From Verrucomicrobiaceae bacterium (GTDB taxonomy: Bacteria > Verrucomicrobiota > Verrucomicrobiia > Verrucomicrobiales > Verrucomicrobiaceae): DNA of 64,000 bases. Below, one piece after another: positions 1 to 7,016 of this stretch; the first letter of the stretch is position 1, and every line of letters begins with the position of its first letter. A program made the position numbers and the translations under genes. Location: assembly GCA_027490195.1 (NCBI GenBank), contig JAIXYN010000006.1, forward strand, positions 132,930 to 196,929, in the 5' to 3' direction. The notes below the pieces were generated by a model, which did not search any database, was not told where the DNA came from, and saw nothing but the letters and a program-made list of their open reading frames with translations.

Positions 1-1
1 G

Positions 2-172
2 ATGCTGCGCCTCCGTTCGTATGAGAAGATTCTCAAGCTGACCAACTGCGGTCTCGTGAAGAAAGTGGGCAAGACCTACCGCGCCCTCGAAGGGATTGAA
101 TCCGCCTCCAGCGCCCATCGTCTGGCACGTCTGGATTCCGCCATCCTTGCAGCAGCGCAGGCCAAGGCCTGA
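2..172 (+). CDS. Small unknown protein or C-terminal end of a longer one
   Basis: An open frame of 56 codons runs from an ATG at base 2 to a TGA. Because it begins at the window edge, it may be the 3' end of a longer gene. The peptide is basic in its first half (LRLRSYEKILKL, VKKVGKTYR) and alanine-rich at the end (ILAAAQAKA), a composition suggesting a helical, possibly nucleic-acid-binding tail, but no family is recognised. A clear stem-loop terminator follows 27 bases after the stop, which supports a real gene end here. Confidence 0.5.
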   Translation: MLRLRSYEKILKLTNCGLVKKVGKTYRALEGIESASSAHRLARLDSAILAAAQAKA

Positions 173-198
173 GTTGTTGATCAGACATTGTTTTAGCG

Positions 199-238
199 AA
201 ACGGCACGGTGTACCTTTTGAGGTTGCCGTGCCGTTTT
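199..238 (+). terminator. Intrinsic terminator after the first gene
   Basis: An 11-bp perfect inverted repeat (AAACGGCACGG at 199-209, CCGTGCCGTTT at 227-237) with a 17-base loop ends in TTTT. It lies just after the stop at 172 and fits factor-independent termination of that gene. The minus-strand gene ending at 417 also points towards it, so it may act in both directions. The remaining bases up to 416 hold nothing recognisable. Confidence 0.7.
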
Positions 239-416
239 GCGTTGGTGGCTGTGCCTGGGGCAGGAGTGTTTGCCGCATGCATTGAAACGCGGGATCTTGG
301 TTGGAATCTCCGAAACTGGGGGCCTCCATGGCAAACCTTGATGCTTCACTTCGGGGCTTTAAGATGGTTGGGCCACTTGAATTTATTTTCATGTGCAGTC
401 ACGGGCCAAAGCAGCG

Positions 417-2096
417 CTATTGCAATAGGAAGGCGGCAACGATTTGCTTGGCTTCATCGGCATAGACGAAACTGCCGCTGACTTGGAGGCCGTGATTGCC
501 GCCGATGAGTTTGTAGTGGATGAGTTGGCCGCTGCGGTAGGTGTATTTCACAAAGGGGGCCGAGTAGCCGTTTGTGCCGTTGCCAGGGATACCGGCGGCA
601 TCGGCCTGTTGCGGTCCGGTTTCACCCATCGCCTGCGCAAAGCGATAGATGCTCTCTTGGGCGGAGATGAAGGTGCCTATGACGCTCGCTCCGCCGGTGT
701 AAGGGATCAGGGGATCGAAAGTGCCGTTGATGCTGATGATGCGGCGACGTTTGGCAGGCGCGATGGTCTGGTCGTAGGCATTGCTGCCTGTGGCATTGAA
801 CCAAAAGGAGCTGTCGTGATACATCTTGGCAAGCATTTGGGAGACCTGGCAGCCAGCATTTTGAAAAGCGGCACCATCGAGTTCAATGAGCAGGCGGTTC
901 GTCATGCCGGAGCCGTTGGAGTTGCCGAAGATGGAGATCTTGCCGGCATCCACGTTGTCGTAGGTCTTCAGTAGTGCGATGAGGTCGCGGATGAAGGCGA
1001 CATCGGGTGCTTGGGAGGCTTCGCCATCGACATTCCAACTGTTGAGGTAGCCATCCGGTGCCACGCGGATGGCGGTGCTGACATGCGGATTGAGCGCACC
1101 GATGGTGCCAGCGCCCGTCCCTCCATTGCCATGAAGCAGGATGATAACGGGGTGCGGCCCTGCGCCTGCGGGGACCTGGACGACGGCGGTGCGAGCGTAA
1201 CCGCCCGGCTGCTGTGCCCAGGTTTGTGTGATGCTGAGGGTGGTGTTGGCGAGGTTTCCATTCGGCGTGAGCACCGTCTTGGCGCGATAAAATTTCCTCG
1301 GCACGCTCGGGGCGTGGGTGAACTCGTCCGTGTAGGTGATGGAGCCGCCGGTGCCGGAAAGCGTGGCCAGCGGCGTCCATGAAAGCAGATCCGTGGAACT
1401 CTGGATCTCGGAGCTTTCGCCCGCGATGCTATCGAAGGTGAAAAACGGATGCCCACTGCTATCAATGCCTGCATTCGTCACCTTCGCTGCTGCATTGCCA
1501 CCACCAGGGAGGACACCGCCACCGCCGGTCACGGTGAGGAGCAATTGGTTGATGATGAAACGCGAGTTCAAGGCCGTGCCGCTGGTCGGCCCGACCGCCG
1601 TGATCTTCACGCTGGCGAGATTCGGCACGGAGATCGCAAAGGGTGTGGTATTGAACGAGCCGCTGCTGACGGAGGTGGTGCCGTCGAAGATGGCGTATTG
1701 CTTTTCCGTGGTGCCGATGGAGCGGGTGCCGATGCCGGAAATCCGCAGCGACTGCCCGACGGCAAGGCCGGTGACATTGCTCAAGGTAAAAACAAGCGAC
1801 TCATCATCATCGGCGATGAGATTGTTTCGATTGTCGATCTCGACCGCGCTGCCGCCCGATACACCGATGCCGTCGTTGTGATTCGTCACCGTCAGCGCGG
1901 GCGTGGCGACGCTCGTCGCGGTGATGGTGAGATCAAAGCTGATGCCCGCGCTGAGGCCCGAGACATTCGGACTCGCAGAACTCAACCCTGTGACGGAGCC
2001 GATGATTTTGCCGGTGCCGAGACTGACCGTCGTCTGGGCATGGAGAATACTGGTGAGCAGAAGAAGGGCGGGCAAGAAAGCGAAGACTCTTTTCAT
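417..2096 (-). CDS. Secreted PHB-depolymerase/feruloyl-esterase-like hydrolase
   Basis: The start is set at the ATG giving MKRVFAFLPALLLLTS, a classical signal peptide ending near LHAQ; an in-frame start 12 codons upstream would spoil it. About the first 200 residues are a beta-rich adhesion- or anchor-like region full of T, S, G and V. A short middle segment (SSEIQSSTDLLSWTPL) resembles the repeats seen in many verrucomicrobial surface proteins. The C-terminal 270 residues form an alpha/beta hydrolase of the LpqC/PHB depolymerase type: oxyanion-hole region ILLHGNGG, nucleophile elbow GNSNGSG, the candidate acid in GTFDPLIPY and the candidate base in GGNHG. It probably cleaves an ester in a polymer outside the cytoplasm; the substrate cannot be read from sequence. 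It stands alone, facing the first gene. Confidence 0.8.
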   Translation of the reverse strand: MKRVFAFLPALLLLTSILHAQTTVSLGTGKIIGSVTGLSSASPNVSGLSAGISFDLTITATSVATPALTVTNHNDGIGVSGGSAVEIDNRNNLIADDDESLVFTLSNVTGLAVGQSLRISGIGTRSIGTTEKQYAIFDGTTSVSSGSFNTTPFAISVPNLASVKITAVGPTSGTALNSRFIINQLLLTVTGGGGVLPGGGNAAAKVTNAGIDSSGHPFFTFDSIAGESSEIQSSTDLLSWTPLATLSGTGGSITYTDEFTHAPSVPRKFYRAKTVLTPNGNLANTTLSITQTWAQQPGGYARTAVVQVPAGAGPHPVIILLHGNGGTGAGTIGALNPHVSTAIRVAPDGYLNSWNVDGEASQAPDVAFIRDLIALLKTYDNVDAGKISIFGNSNGSGMTNRLLIELDGAAFQNAGCQVSQMLAKMYHDSSFWFNATGSNAYDQTIAPAKRRRIISINGTFDPLIPYTGGASVIGTFISAQESIYRFAQAMGETGPQQADAAGIPGNGTNGYSAPFVKYTYRSGQLIHYKLIGGNHGLQVSGSFVYADEAKQIVAAFLLQ

Positions 2097-2227
2097 AAGC
2101 TGGAGCTCGCGTGAAACACCGCTGGAGGTCAAAGGTCGCGGTCGGATTTATTCCAGCCCAATCATTTTATCTGGGCGAACGATCAAAGTGTGGTGCGGCG
2201 GGATTGAGGCGTCCAGAGCGAAGCGAA

Positions 2228-2944
2228 TTAGCGAGGTTGTCCGCCGTTGCCACCACTGACTTGTTCGGTGGTTTTAGTTTGGTGGATCAGTTCAGCCAGC
2301 GGTATCCGGCAAAGCGGTTTATCGAGCTTGCTGGAGATCACTAGATGGTCGGCTTCCAGGAGGATATCCGCGAATCGATAGTGAAAAGCAATCTCATCCG
2401 GATCGGTCTGTAGAAGCCTCCGTCTGGAAACGTTCCCGGCGCGGTTGGTTGCTTCCATGTGCAGCTCAAATTTGGTGGTCGTGAGGGAGCACTGTAGGGC
2501 AACCTTGAGGCCGCTATCGCGAAAAGCACGGCTCTTATGTTGCCATTCATTCAGATACCCCCCTACAGTAAATTGTTTGATCAACTCACGGATCGGCTCA
2601 ACGTCTCCCGCAATACCTGCTGGAATCAAGGCAAGCCCCGATTCCATGAAGTTTACCATGAAAGCGTTGACGTCATCATCAGTTCGGAGGCTATCGTATT
2701 CAGCTGGAGAAAACGGAACATCAAGACAAGCGATATTGCATGAGTTGACCACATAACTCACATCCTCCCGCGAACGACCCGTGATGCACAATTTGTTGGC
2801 GTTCACGGCACGGACGTCGATGCGACTCAACGACCTCTCAATGTAATTGCACAGATTGCGTGACCGAAGGTAGAAAGCATAGCCATAGTCGTTCGGCCAA
2901 TTACTGCGGTCGAGATTGAGTGCAATTTTGAGAAGGCGTTTCAT
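2228..2944 (-). CDS. Unknown protein in a putative integron cassette
   Basis: This 238-residue protein matches no family I recognise. It has no signal peptide or membrane segment and looks like a soluble mixed alpha/beta protein, with a Cys/Asn-rich central part (SYVVNSCNIACLDVPF) and a polar C-terminal tail (TTEQVSGGNGGQPR). The ATG lies one base after GTTAAAG (2946-2952), the R' box of an attC-like site, which is the normal place for a cassette gene start. Its base composition is less GC-rich than the neighbours outside the cluster. Function unknown; as with most integron cassette genes, horizontal acquisition is the best guess. Confidence 0.6.
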   Translation of the reverse strand: MKRLLKIALNLDRSNWPNDYGYAFYLRSRNLCNYIERSLSRIDVRAVNANKLCITGRSREDVSYVVNSCNIACLDVPFSPAEYDSLRTDDDVNAFMVNFMESGLALIPAGIAGDVEPIRELIKQFTVGGYLNEWQHKSRAFRDSGLKVALQCSLTTTKFELHMEATNRAGNVSRRRLLQTDPDEIAFHYRFADILLEADHLVISSKLDKPLCRIPLAELIHQTKTTEQVSGGNGGQPR

Positions 2945-2945
2945 T

Positions 2946-3043
2946 CTTTAACCGAGCGATTCGGATCAGGCGACGGCGAGCGGGAGGCGTTGATGCTAGG
3001 ACAGATGCCATACGTGACTTTGCCTGCATCCCCTATGTTGAAC
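2946..3043 (-). other. attC-like recombination site A
   Basis: Read on the minus strand: R'' GTTCAAC (3043-3037), L'' GGATGCAGGC (3031-3022), L' GCCTGATCC (2971-2963), R' GTTAAAG (2952-2946). L'' and L' are complementary except for one extra G, the extrahelical base typical of attC. R'' matches RYYYAAC fully; R' matches GTTRRRY except the last base. The site starts 7 nt after the dioxygenase stop and ends 1 nt before the next gene's ATG. It shares two blocks (21 and 14 bp) with site B. Confidence 0.6.
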
Positions 3044-3050
3044 ATGACGG

Positions 3051-3740
3051 TCATGCCACACCCGTGGCAGGTCCCGCCGGATCGAACCGTTCAGCCGTAT
3101 CCATGCGGATGCTGCGCAGATTTACCGTTTCGAGATGCGCGCCGTGAAGCGTCTCGGCGAAATAGCAGATCAGGATGGTGCGACGGCGTGCGCCGGTCGG
3201 GTTCAGGCTGCCGGCATGCACCAGATCCGCATCGAAAACCAGAATATCGCCGGCGGAGCCTGAGAGCTGCACCGACCTCGATTCGTCGGCGAAGTCGAAC
3301 GGCGGCTCACCTGGCGCTGGGCGATGACTGCCGGGGACGATCCGGGTCGCGCCGTTCCCGGGGCCATAGTCGTCGAAATAGGCCAGGGCGATCACGGTAT
3401 CGCCTGGTCGCTGGGCGGAAAGGTCGCGGTGCAGCGTCTGCTGGCCGCCGCCCGCCAGCGGCTCACGGCCCTCGACCTGCGAAAGGAAGAAGCGTTCGCC
3501 AATCAGTTCGCCAACCACGGCCAGCATCTCCGGCAGGCGGCAGACCTCCTGCACGTGGGGATCGAGGTCCAGCGACGAATGTCGCCAATCAGCCCCGCGC
3601 GGCACGGGCAATTGGTCCGCCGGCTTGACGCCCGCATCAAACGCGGCGCGCAGATCATCCAGCCATTGGGCCGGGATGGCTCCGCGAAGCAGGGCATAGC
3701 CTTCGCGGTGGAGTTGCTCGGGGTCAATCATGGCTCTCAT
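3051..3740 (-). CDS. Phytanoyl-CoA dioxygenase (PhyH) family protein
   Basis: A 229-residue Fe(II)/2-oxoglutarate-dependent oxygenase. The metal triad is visible: H and D in TLHRDLS (about residues 104 and 106) and H in ADLVHAGS (about 175), followed by the arginine-rich stretch GARRRTIL that normally holds the 2-oxoglutarate carboxylate. The N-terminal REGYALLRGAIP is also typical of the family. Members hydroxylate fatty acyl chains, small metabolites or natural products; the substrate here is unknown. The ATG at 3740 is used because the longer form starts at TTG; a further ATG at 3731 is possible. The gene is the third of four putative cassettes, bracketed by attC-like sites A and B, and is noticeably GC-richer than the other three. 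Confidence 0.8.
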   Translation of the reverse strand: MRAMIDPEQLHREGYALLRGAIPAQWLDDLRAAFDAGVKPADQLPVPRGADWRHSSLDLDPHVQEVCRLPEMLAVVGELIGERFFLSQVEGREPLAGGGQQTLHRDLSAQRPGDTVIALAYFDDYGPGNGATRIVPGSHRPAPGEPPFDFADESRSVQLSGSAGDILVFDADLVHAGSLNPTGARRRTILICYFAETLHGAHLETVNLRSIRMDTAERFDPAGPATGVA

Positions 3741-3796
3741 CGTGTTCAAATCAGTCGGAAAACAATTGGGTGATGTGGGTGTTATGGCGCGATGAT

Positions 3797-3886
3797 GACG
3801 AACCTTTCCGGATCACGCGACGGCGAGCGGAAAGCGCCGTCGCGACAGTTGATATGCGAGCCTTTGCCTGCATCCGTTTTGTGGGC
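3797..3886 (-). other. attC-like recombination site B
   Basis: On the minus strand: degenerate R'' GCCCACA (3886-3880), starting 1 nt after the stop of the upstream gene; L'' GGATGCAGGC; L' GCGTGATCC; degenerate R' GTTCGTC (3803-3797). The L boxes pair with one extra G and one mismatch. A perfect 10-bp inner stem (3816-3825 with 3835-3844) forms the variable terminal structure; this hairpin could alternatively act as a terminator. R boxes are weaker than in sites A and C. Confidence 0.45.
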
Positions 3887-3887
3887 G

Positions 3888-4307
3888 TCAGGTTCGGATT
3901 TCATGGGGCGCGGAAAAAAATCGCCGTGAAGTGAACGCCACAATCACAGCCACCAGCGGGCAATACCAATAATTAGTCCAATAGCCGAGCTCGTAGCCGT
4001 AAGTCAGCCACGTGAGCACGGCAGCGGCATGGCCAAACGTCCAGCCAAGCGACCAGCAGTAGGCGCAGAAACGCGGCAGAAACAAAATTGGCAGGACTAT
4101 CACAAGTGTCCAAAGCAGGTGAAACACCAGTTCCGCGCCGAAGCCAGACAACATAGCAATCCTCGCCATAGGGTTACCCTCTGTGAGATTCTCAGCAGTG
4201 CGAAGGCCATGCGGCGGCTGCTTCAAATACGTCACCATCCAATCTAGGAGGTCGAAGAAAAGTGGTGCAACAAGAATGGGCCAGCGATCTGAGAATCTCT
4301 TATTCAT
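3888..4307 (-). CDS. Unknown multi-span membrane protein in a putative cassette
   Basis: A 139-residue protein with about four hydrophobic stretches: near residues 10-28, 52-78, 81-104 and 113-128. It is rich in Trp and Tyr (WTFGHAAAVLTWLTYGYELGYW). No catalytic or binding motif is apparent and the family is unknown. It is probably an inner-membrane protein. The start is the ATG, 26 bases after the R' box of attC-like site C; the stop is 1 base before site B. Small membrane proteins of unknown function are common cargo of integron cassettes. Confidence 0.6.
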   Translation of the reverse strand: MNKRFSDRWPILVAPLFFDLLDWMVTYLKQPPHGLRTAENLTEGNPMARIAMLSGFGAELVFHLLWTLVIVLPILFLPRFCAYCWSLGWTFGHAAAVLTWLTYGYELGYWTNYWYCPLVAVIVAFTSRRFFSAPHEIRT

Positions 4308-4333
4308 GTGGAGAGTGGATTAGAAGCAGAACG

Positions 4334-4419
4334 ACCTAAGCTCAGCGACCCGGCCCGCGGGACGCGTGGATTGCAACCACAGCGAGATGGCCCGGGTTCG
4401 CTGCAGCGCATGGTTAGGC
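4334..4419 (-). other. attC-like recombination site C
   Basis: The best of the three sites. On the minus strand: R'' GCCTAAC (4419-4413, full consensus), then L'' CTGCAGCG and L' CGCTGAG, complementary with one extrahelical G, then R' CTTAGGT (4340-4334, one change from GTTRRRY). Pairing extends inwards over AACCCGGGCC with GGGCCGGGT. It starts 4 nt after the stop codon of the gene at 4424. The core CGCTGCAGCG plus GTTAGGC is a form common in environmental cassette arrays. Confidence 0.7.
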
Positions 4420-4423
4420 CGCG

Positions 4424-4720
4424 TCATCGTCTCATCCTCAGAATAATGTGTGAAACGCACCAGCCGAGGGCAACTACGGTGATGAACGCCGTGATGTAAC
4501 TGAAAAAGCCGGTCGCATAGCTCACTTCTCCAATCGCATGTCCGCTGGCGTCTCGTATGACGAAGACGTTTCTAAAGTAGAGCTCGGGCTGATTGATGAA
4601 GGCGCTAGCCGATGTCCGACGATAAATCTCGAAATGAGCCACGAGGCATGACAAACCAACGACAAACAGAAACACCGTGAAGCCGGTCGAACGGATCATT
4701 CGTGTGAGCGTCGTGCGCAT
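4424..4720 (-). CDS. Unknown two-span membrane protein in a putative cassette
   Basis: A 98-residue protein with two membrane helices (about residues 13-30, FTVFLFVVGLSCLVAHF, and 73-94, FSYITAFITVVALGWCVSHI) separated by a roughly 40-residue loop that is probably periplasmic. The C-terminus is basic (LRMRR). No family is recognised. The ATG is 4 bases after GTTAGGA, an R'-type core, and the stop is 4 bases before attC-like site C, so this is the first cassette in the visible array. Confidence 0.6.
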   Translation of the reverse strand: MRTTLTRMIRSTGFTVFLFVVGLSCLVAHFEIYRRTSASAFINQPELYFRNVFVIRDASGHAIGEVSYATGFFSYITAFITVVALGWCVSHIILRMRR

Positions 4721-4724
4721 AGCG

Positions 4725-4731
4725 TCCTAAC
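4725..4731 (-). other. R'-type integron core site at cassette boundary
   Basis: GTTAGGA on the minus strand matches GTTRRRY in six of seven bases and sits 4 bp before an ATG. It marks the probable 5' edge of the first cassette. No complete attC could be built from the bases beyond it (4732-4850), so an upstream cassette or attI has probably been lost or decayed. Confidence 0.4.
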
Positions 4732-4832
4732 AGTGTAGATGGTGAACAAGTTTCAAGGTTTGTCAGCAGCGTAATCGCCCACATTTATGTAGGATAAGTA
4801 CGGACCGTGTCGCTCATGGGTGTCGTTTTACA

Positions 4833-4884
4833 CTCCTATGCCGTTGCTGGGCAACAAAAATGTGTGTTTGCTACGGCATAGGAG
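4833..4884. repeat. 12-bp perfect inverted repeat
   Basis: CTCCTATGCCGT (4833-4844) is exactly repeated in inverse at 4873-4884, with a 28-base loop that itself starts with a small palindrome (GTTGC, GCAAC). There is no T-run. It could be a decayed transposon end, a protein-binding hairpin, or a transcript end. Confidence 0.45.
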
Positions 4885-5379
4885 AATAAATTCCCTGTGT
4901 GAATATTCCAAAACCCCCAACCCAAACTGGAGGAACGGCTGCGCGGCGTGATGCGGCTCAAGCAGTGCAGAAAGCTTACGAAGGATGGTTATAGAAGGCA
5001 ACGTGGTGTTTGTGGATGGCGGCGGGGAGGAACGGAATCATCGGCGTTCATGGCCGGGAGGACTGGAGCACGACGCGGCTGGGGAGCAGTTCTGGTGAAC
5101 TGTGGTATCCAAAAGTAGGAACGCAGGGAGCACCATACGAGAGTTCAAAGAGCAGCACGCGCAGGGGCTATCCCACCTTCAAAACAAAGTGAAACCCCGT
5201 GGTGATGTGGAGCAAAAAAGACGGGGGGAGGGGGTAACGATCCGGGCCGACTTCGCTGCCCTTGAATGGGTTTTGAAGGACGAAATTTTTCACCGTTGCG
5301 CGAGAGACCGTCGGCGTCGTATTCTTAGCGGGATTCTTAGTTTGGCTAATCCCGAAATTTAAACCATTGATTTTCAATG
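4885..5379. other. Non-coding stretch before tRNA-Gln
   Basis: About 500 bases without a convincing gene. Short open frames near 5010-5192 and 5102-5362 lack family resemblance and ribosome sites. The purine-rich run AAAAAAGACGGGGGGAGGGGG near 5214-5234 is unusual. The tract looks like decayed or spacer DNA between the cassette cluster and the tRNA. Confidence 0.4.
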
Positions 5380-5453
5380 TGGTTGCCTCACAAGGATTCG
5401 AACCTTGAATAACAGATTCAGAATCTGCTGTGTTACCATTACACCATGAGGCA
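5380..5453 (-). tRNA. tRNA-Gln (anticodon CUG), CCA encoded
   Basis: The complement of 5380-5453 folds as a full cloverleaf: acceptor stem TGCCTCA with TGAGGCA, D arm GTG/CAC, anticodon stem GCAGA/TCTGT around the loop TTCTGAA (anticodon CTG), T arm CAAGG-TTCGAAT-CCTTG, discriminator A and encoded CCA (5380-5382). It reads CAG codons. It stands alone 63 bases from the symporter gene, with no sign of an integrated element using it. Confidence 0.95.
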
Positions 5454-5516
5454 GTGAGTGGCGGGCGAGGATCATAGAGGCGACCGGCGCTGTTGCAAGC
5501 GGGACGGCAGACTTTT

Positions 5517-6863
5517 TCAGCCCCGTCCGGTCAGTTCGTGCTTGTGGGCCTTGGTTTCGGCCACGACCACGCCGCTGAGGCAGATGAGGCAGATCAGATT
5601 GGGGATGGCCATGAGGCCGTTGGCGGCGTCTGCGAAGTCCCAGACGGCTTGGGCGGGCTGGACGGAGCCAAAGAGGACGGCGAGCACCCAGAGAACGCGG
5701 TAGGGCTTTACGGAACGGGTACCGAAGAGGTATTCGGCGGCTTTTTCGCCGTAGTAGCCCCAGCCGAGGATGGTGGAGAAGACGAAGGTCATGAGGCCGA
5801 AGAGGAGGATGTAGGGCCCGACGGTGTGGAGGTCGTTGAAGGCGGCGCTGGTGAGGGCGGCCTTGGGCAGGCCTTCCTTCCAGTGACCGCTGCTGACAAT
5901 GACGAGGCCGGTCATGAGGCAGACGACGACGGTGTCCCAGAAGGTGGCGGTGCTGCTGACGAGGGCCTGGCGGACGGGATTGCGGGTCTGCGCGGCAGCG
6001 GCCACGATGGGGGCGGAGCCGAGGCCGGACTCATTGGAGAACAAGCCACGGGCAATGCCTGCCTGCGCCACCATCTTCAAGGTGGCACCAGCGAAGCCGC
6101 CGACGGCGGCCTGACCGCTCCATGCGCCATGCCAGATGTCGGCAAAAGCCTGGGGCAAGGCGGCATAGTTTTTGATCAAAATCAGGGCGCAGCCGAGGAT
6201 GTAGCCGACGGCCATGACCGGGACGAGATAGCCGCAGACCTTGGCGATGCTTTTCACACCGCCCAAAACGACTGCGGCGGTCAAAGCGGCCATCACGCTG
6301 CCGGCGATCCAGCGCAACTGGGTGACGGACTCGGGCTTCAGCTTCTCGATGAGCATTTCAACAATGCTGTTAGCCTGGGTCATGTTGCCGATGCCAAAGG
6401 CGGCGATGCAGGTGAAGATGGCAAAGACAACGCCGAGCCACTTCTGTTTCAGCCCGCGCTCAAGAGCATACATCGGGCCCCCGGCCATGCTGCCGTCCGG
6501 CATGGTGATGCGGTACTTCACGGCGAGCACGGCTTCGGAGTATTTCGTGGCGATACCAAAGACGCCGGTGAGCCACATCCACAAAACGGCACCGGGGCCG
6601 CCCATGGTGATGGCTCCGGCCACGCCGATGATATTGCCGGTGCCGATGGTGGCGGCGAGAGCGGTCATCAATGCGCCGAACTGCGACACATCCCCTTCCC
6701 CTTCTTTCTCACGCGAAAAGGAAATCCGGATGGCCTGCGGCAGGAAGCGCTGGATGAAGCCGGTGCGAAGAGTCAGGAACAAATGCGTGCCGAAAAGCAG
6801 GAGGATGAGGGGCACACCCCAGACAAAAGAGGAGAGGTCAGAAGCAATTTTGGCGAAGTCCAT
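5517..6863 (-). CDS. Sodium:alanine symporter (AGCS family)
   Basis: A 448-residue inner-membrane carrier of the alanine/glycine:cation symporter family, taking up a small neutral amino acid with Na+ or H+. The family signature is seen in the N-terminal third (GALMTALAATIGTGNIIGVA) and again in SNESGLGSAPIVAAAAQT. About ten hydrophobic helices follow. The start ATG at 6863 is chosen because AAGG precedes it by 6 bases and family members begin about 20 residues before the first helix; a start 15 codons upstream adds a poorly conserved tail. Monocistronic, next to tRNA-Gln. Substrate preference (Ala versus Gly) cannot be told. Confidence 0.9.
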   Translation of the reverse strand: MDFAKIASDLSSFVWGVPLILLLFGTHLFLTLRTGFIQRFLPQAIRISFSREKEGEGDVSQFGALMTALAATIGTGNIIGVAGAITMGGPGAVLWMWLTGVFGIATKYSEAVLAVKYRITMPDGSMAGGPMYALERGLKQKWLGVVFAIFTCIAAFGIGNMTQANSIVEMLIEKLKPESVTQLRWIAGSVMAALTAAVVLGGVKSIAKVCGYLVPVMAVGYILGCALILIKNYAALPQAFADIWHGAWSGQAAVGGFAGATLKMVAQAGIARGLFSNESGLGSAPIVAAAAQTRNPVRQALVSSTATFWDTVVVCLMTGLVIVSSGHWKEGLPKAALTSAAFNDLHTVGPYILLFGLMTFVFSTILGWGYYGEKAAEYLFGTRSVKPYRVLWVLAVLFGSVQPAQAVWDFADAANGLMAIPNLICLICLSGVVVAETKAHKHELTGRG

Positions 6864-7016
6864 GAAGCCTTGTAGGCGGTAAAGCTGCCTCTCGCCAAGC
6901 AGAAACAATGCCCCAGACGCATTTCTCCGCTGCGAACCACGATTTTTTCGCGAGGTGACATTCCCATTGCGTAGTTCTGAGCCAATCCGCTATCTTCGCG
7001 GCCCCAATCCATCCAC

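Larger units (their letters stand above)
2228..4731 (-). mobile_element. Integron-like gene cassette cluster without integrase (CALIN-like)
   Basis: Four minus-strand genes of unrelated type and visibly different base composition are each followed, 1-8 nt after the stop, by a hairpin-forming site (three seen) with attC features: an outer RYYYAAC/GTTRRRY pair and inner complementary L boxes with one unpaired base. Two genes begin 1 and 4 nt after a GTTRRRY-like core, as cassette genes do. No tyrosine recombinase of the IntI type is present in the window. The attC of the last cassette (after 2228) was not found. The structure is seen in sequence; mobility is inference. Confidence 0.6.

Noticed and set aside
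2160-2235. A fourth attC site after the last cassette gene.
   Set aside because: GGACAAC and GTTCGCC on the minus strand look like R boxes, but no complementary L boxes lie between them.
3816-3844. A perfect 10-bp stem that could be an ordinary terminator.
   Set aside because: No T-run on either strand, and it lies at the centre of attC-like site B where such a stem is expected; a terminator role is not excluded.
4833-4884. Ends of an insertion sequence.
   Set aside because: Only 28 bases separate the arms, there is no transposase, and no target duplication is visible.
5010-5362. Two short overlapping plus-strand frames upstream of tRNA-Gln.
   Set aside because: No start sites, no family match, and low-complexity composition.
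5493-6875. A 460-codon plus-strand frame opposite the amino-acid symporter gene.
   Set aside because: It is the antisense reading of a well-supported AGCS gene; composition (runs of G, A, D, E, H) is typical of antisense of GC-rich genes.
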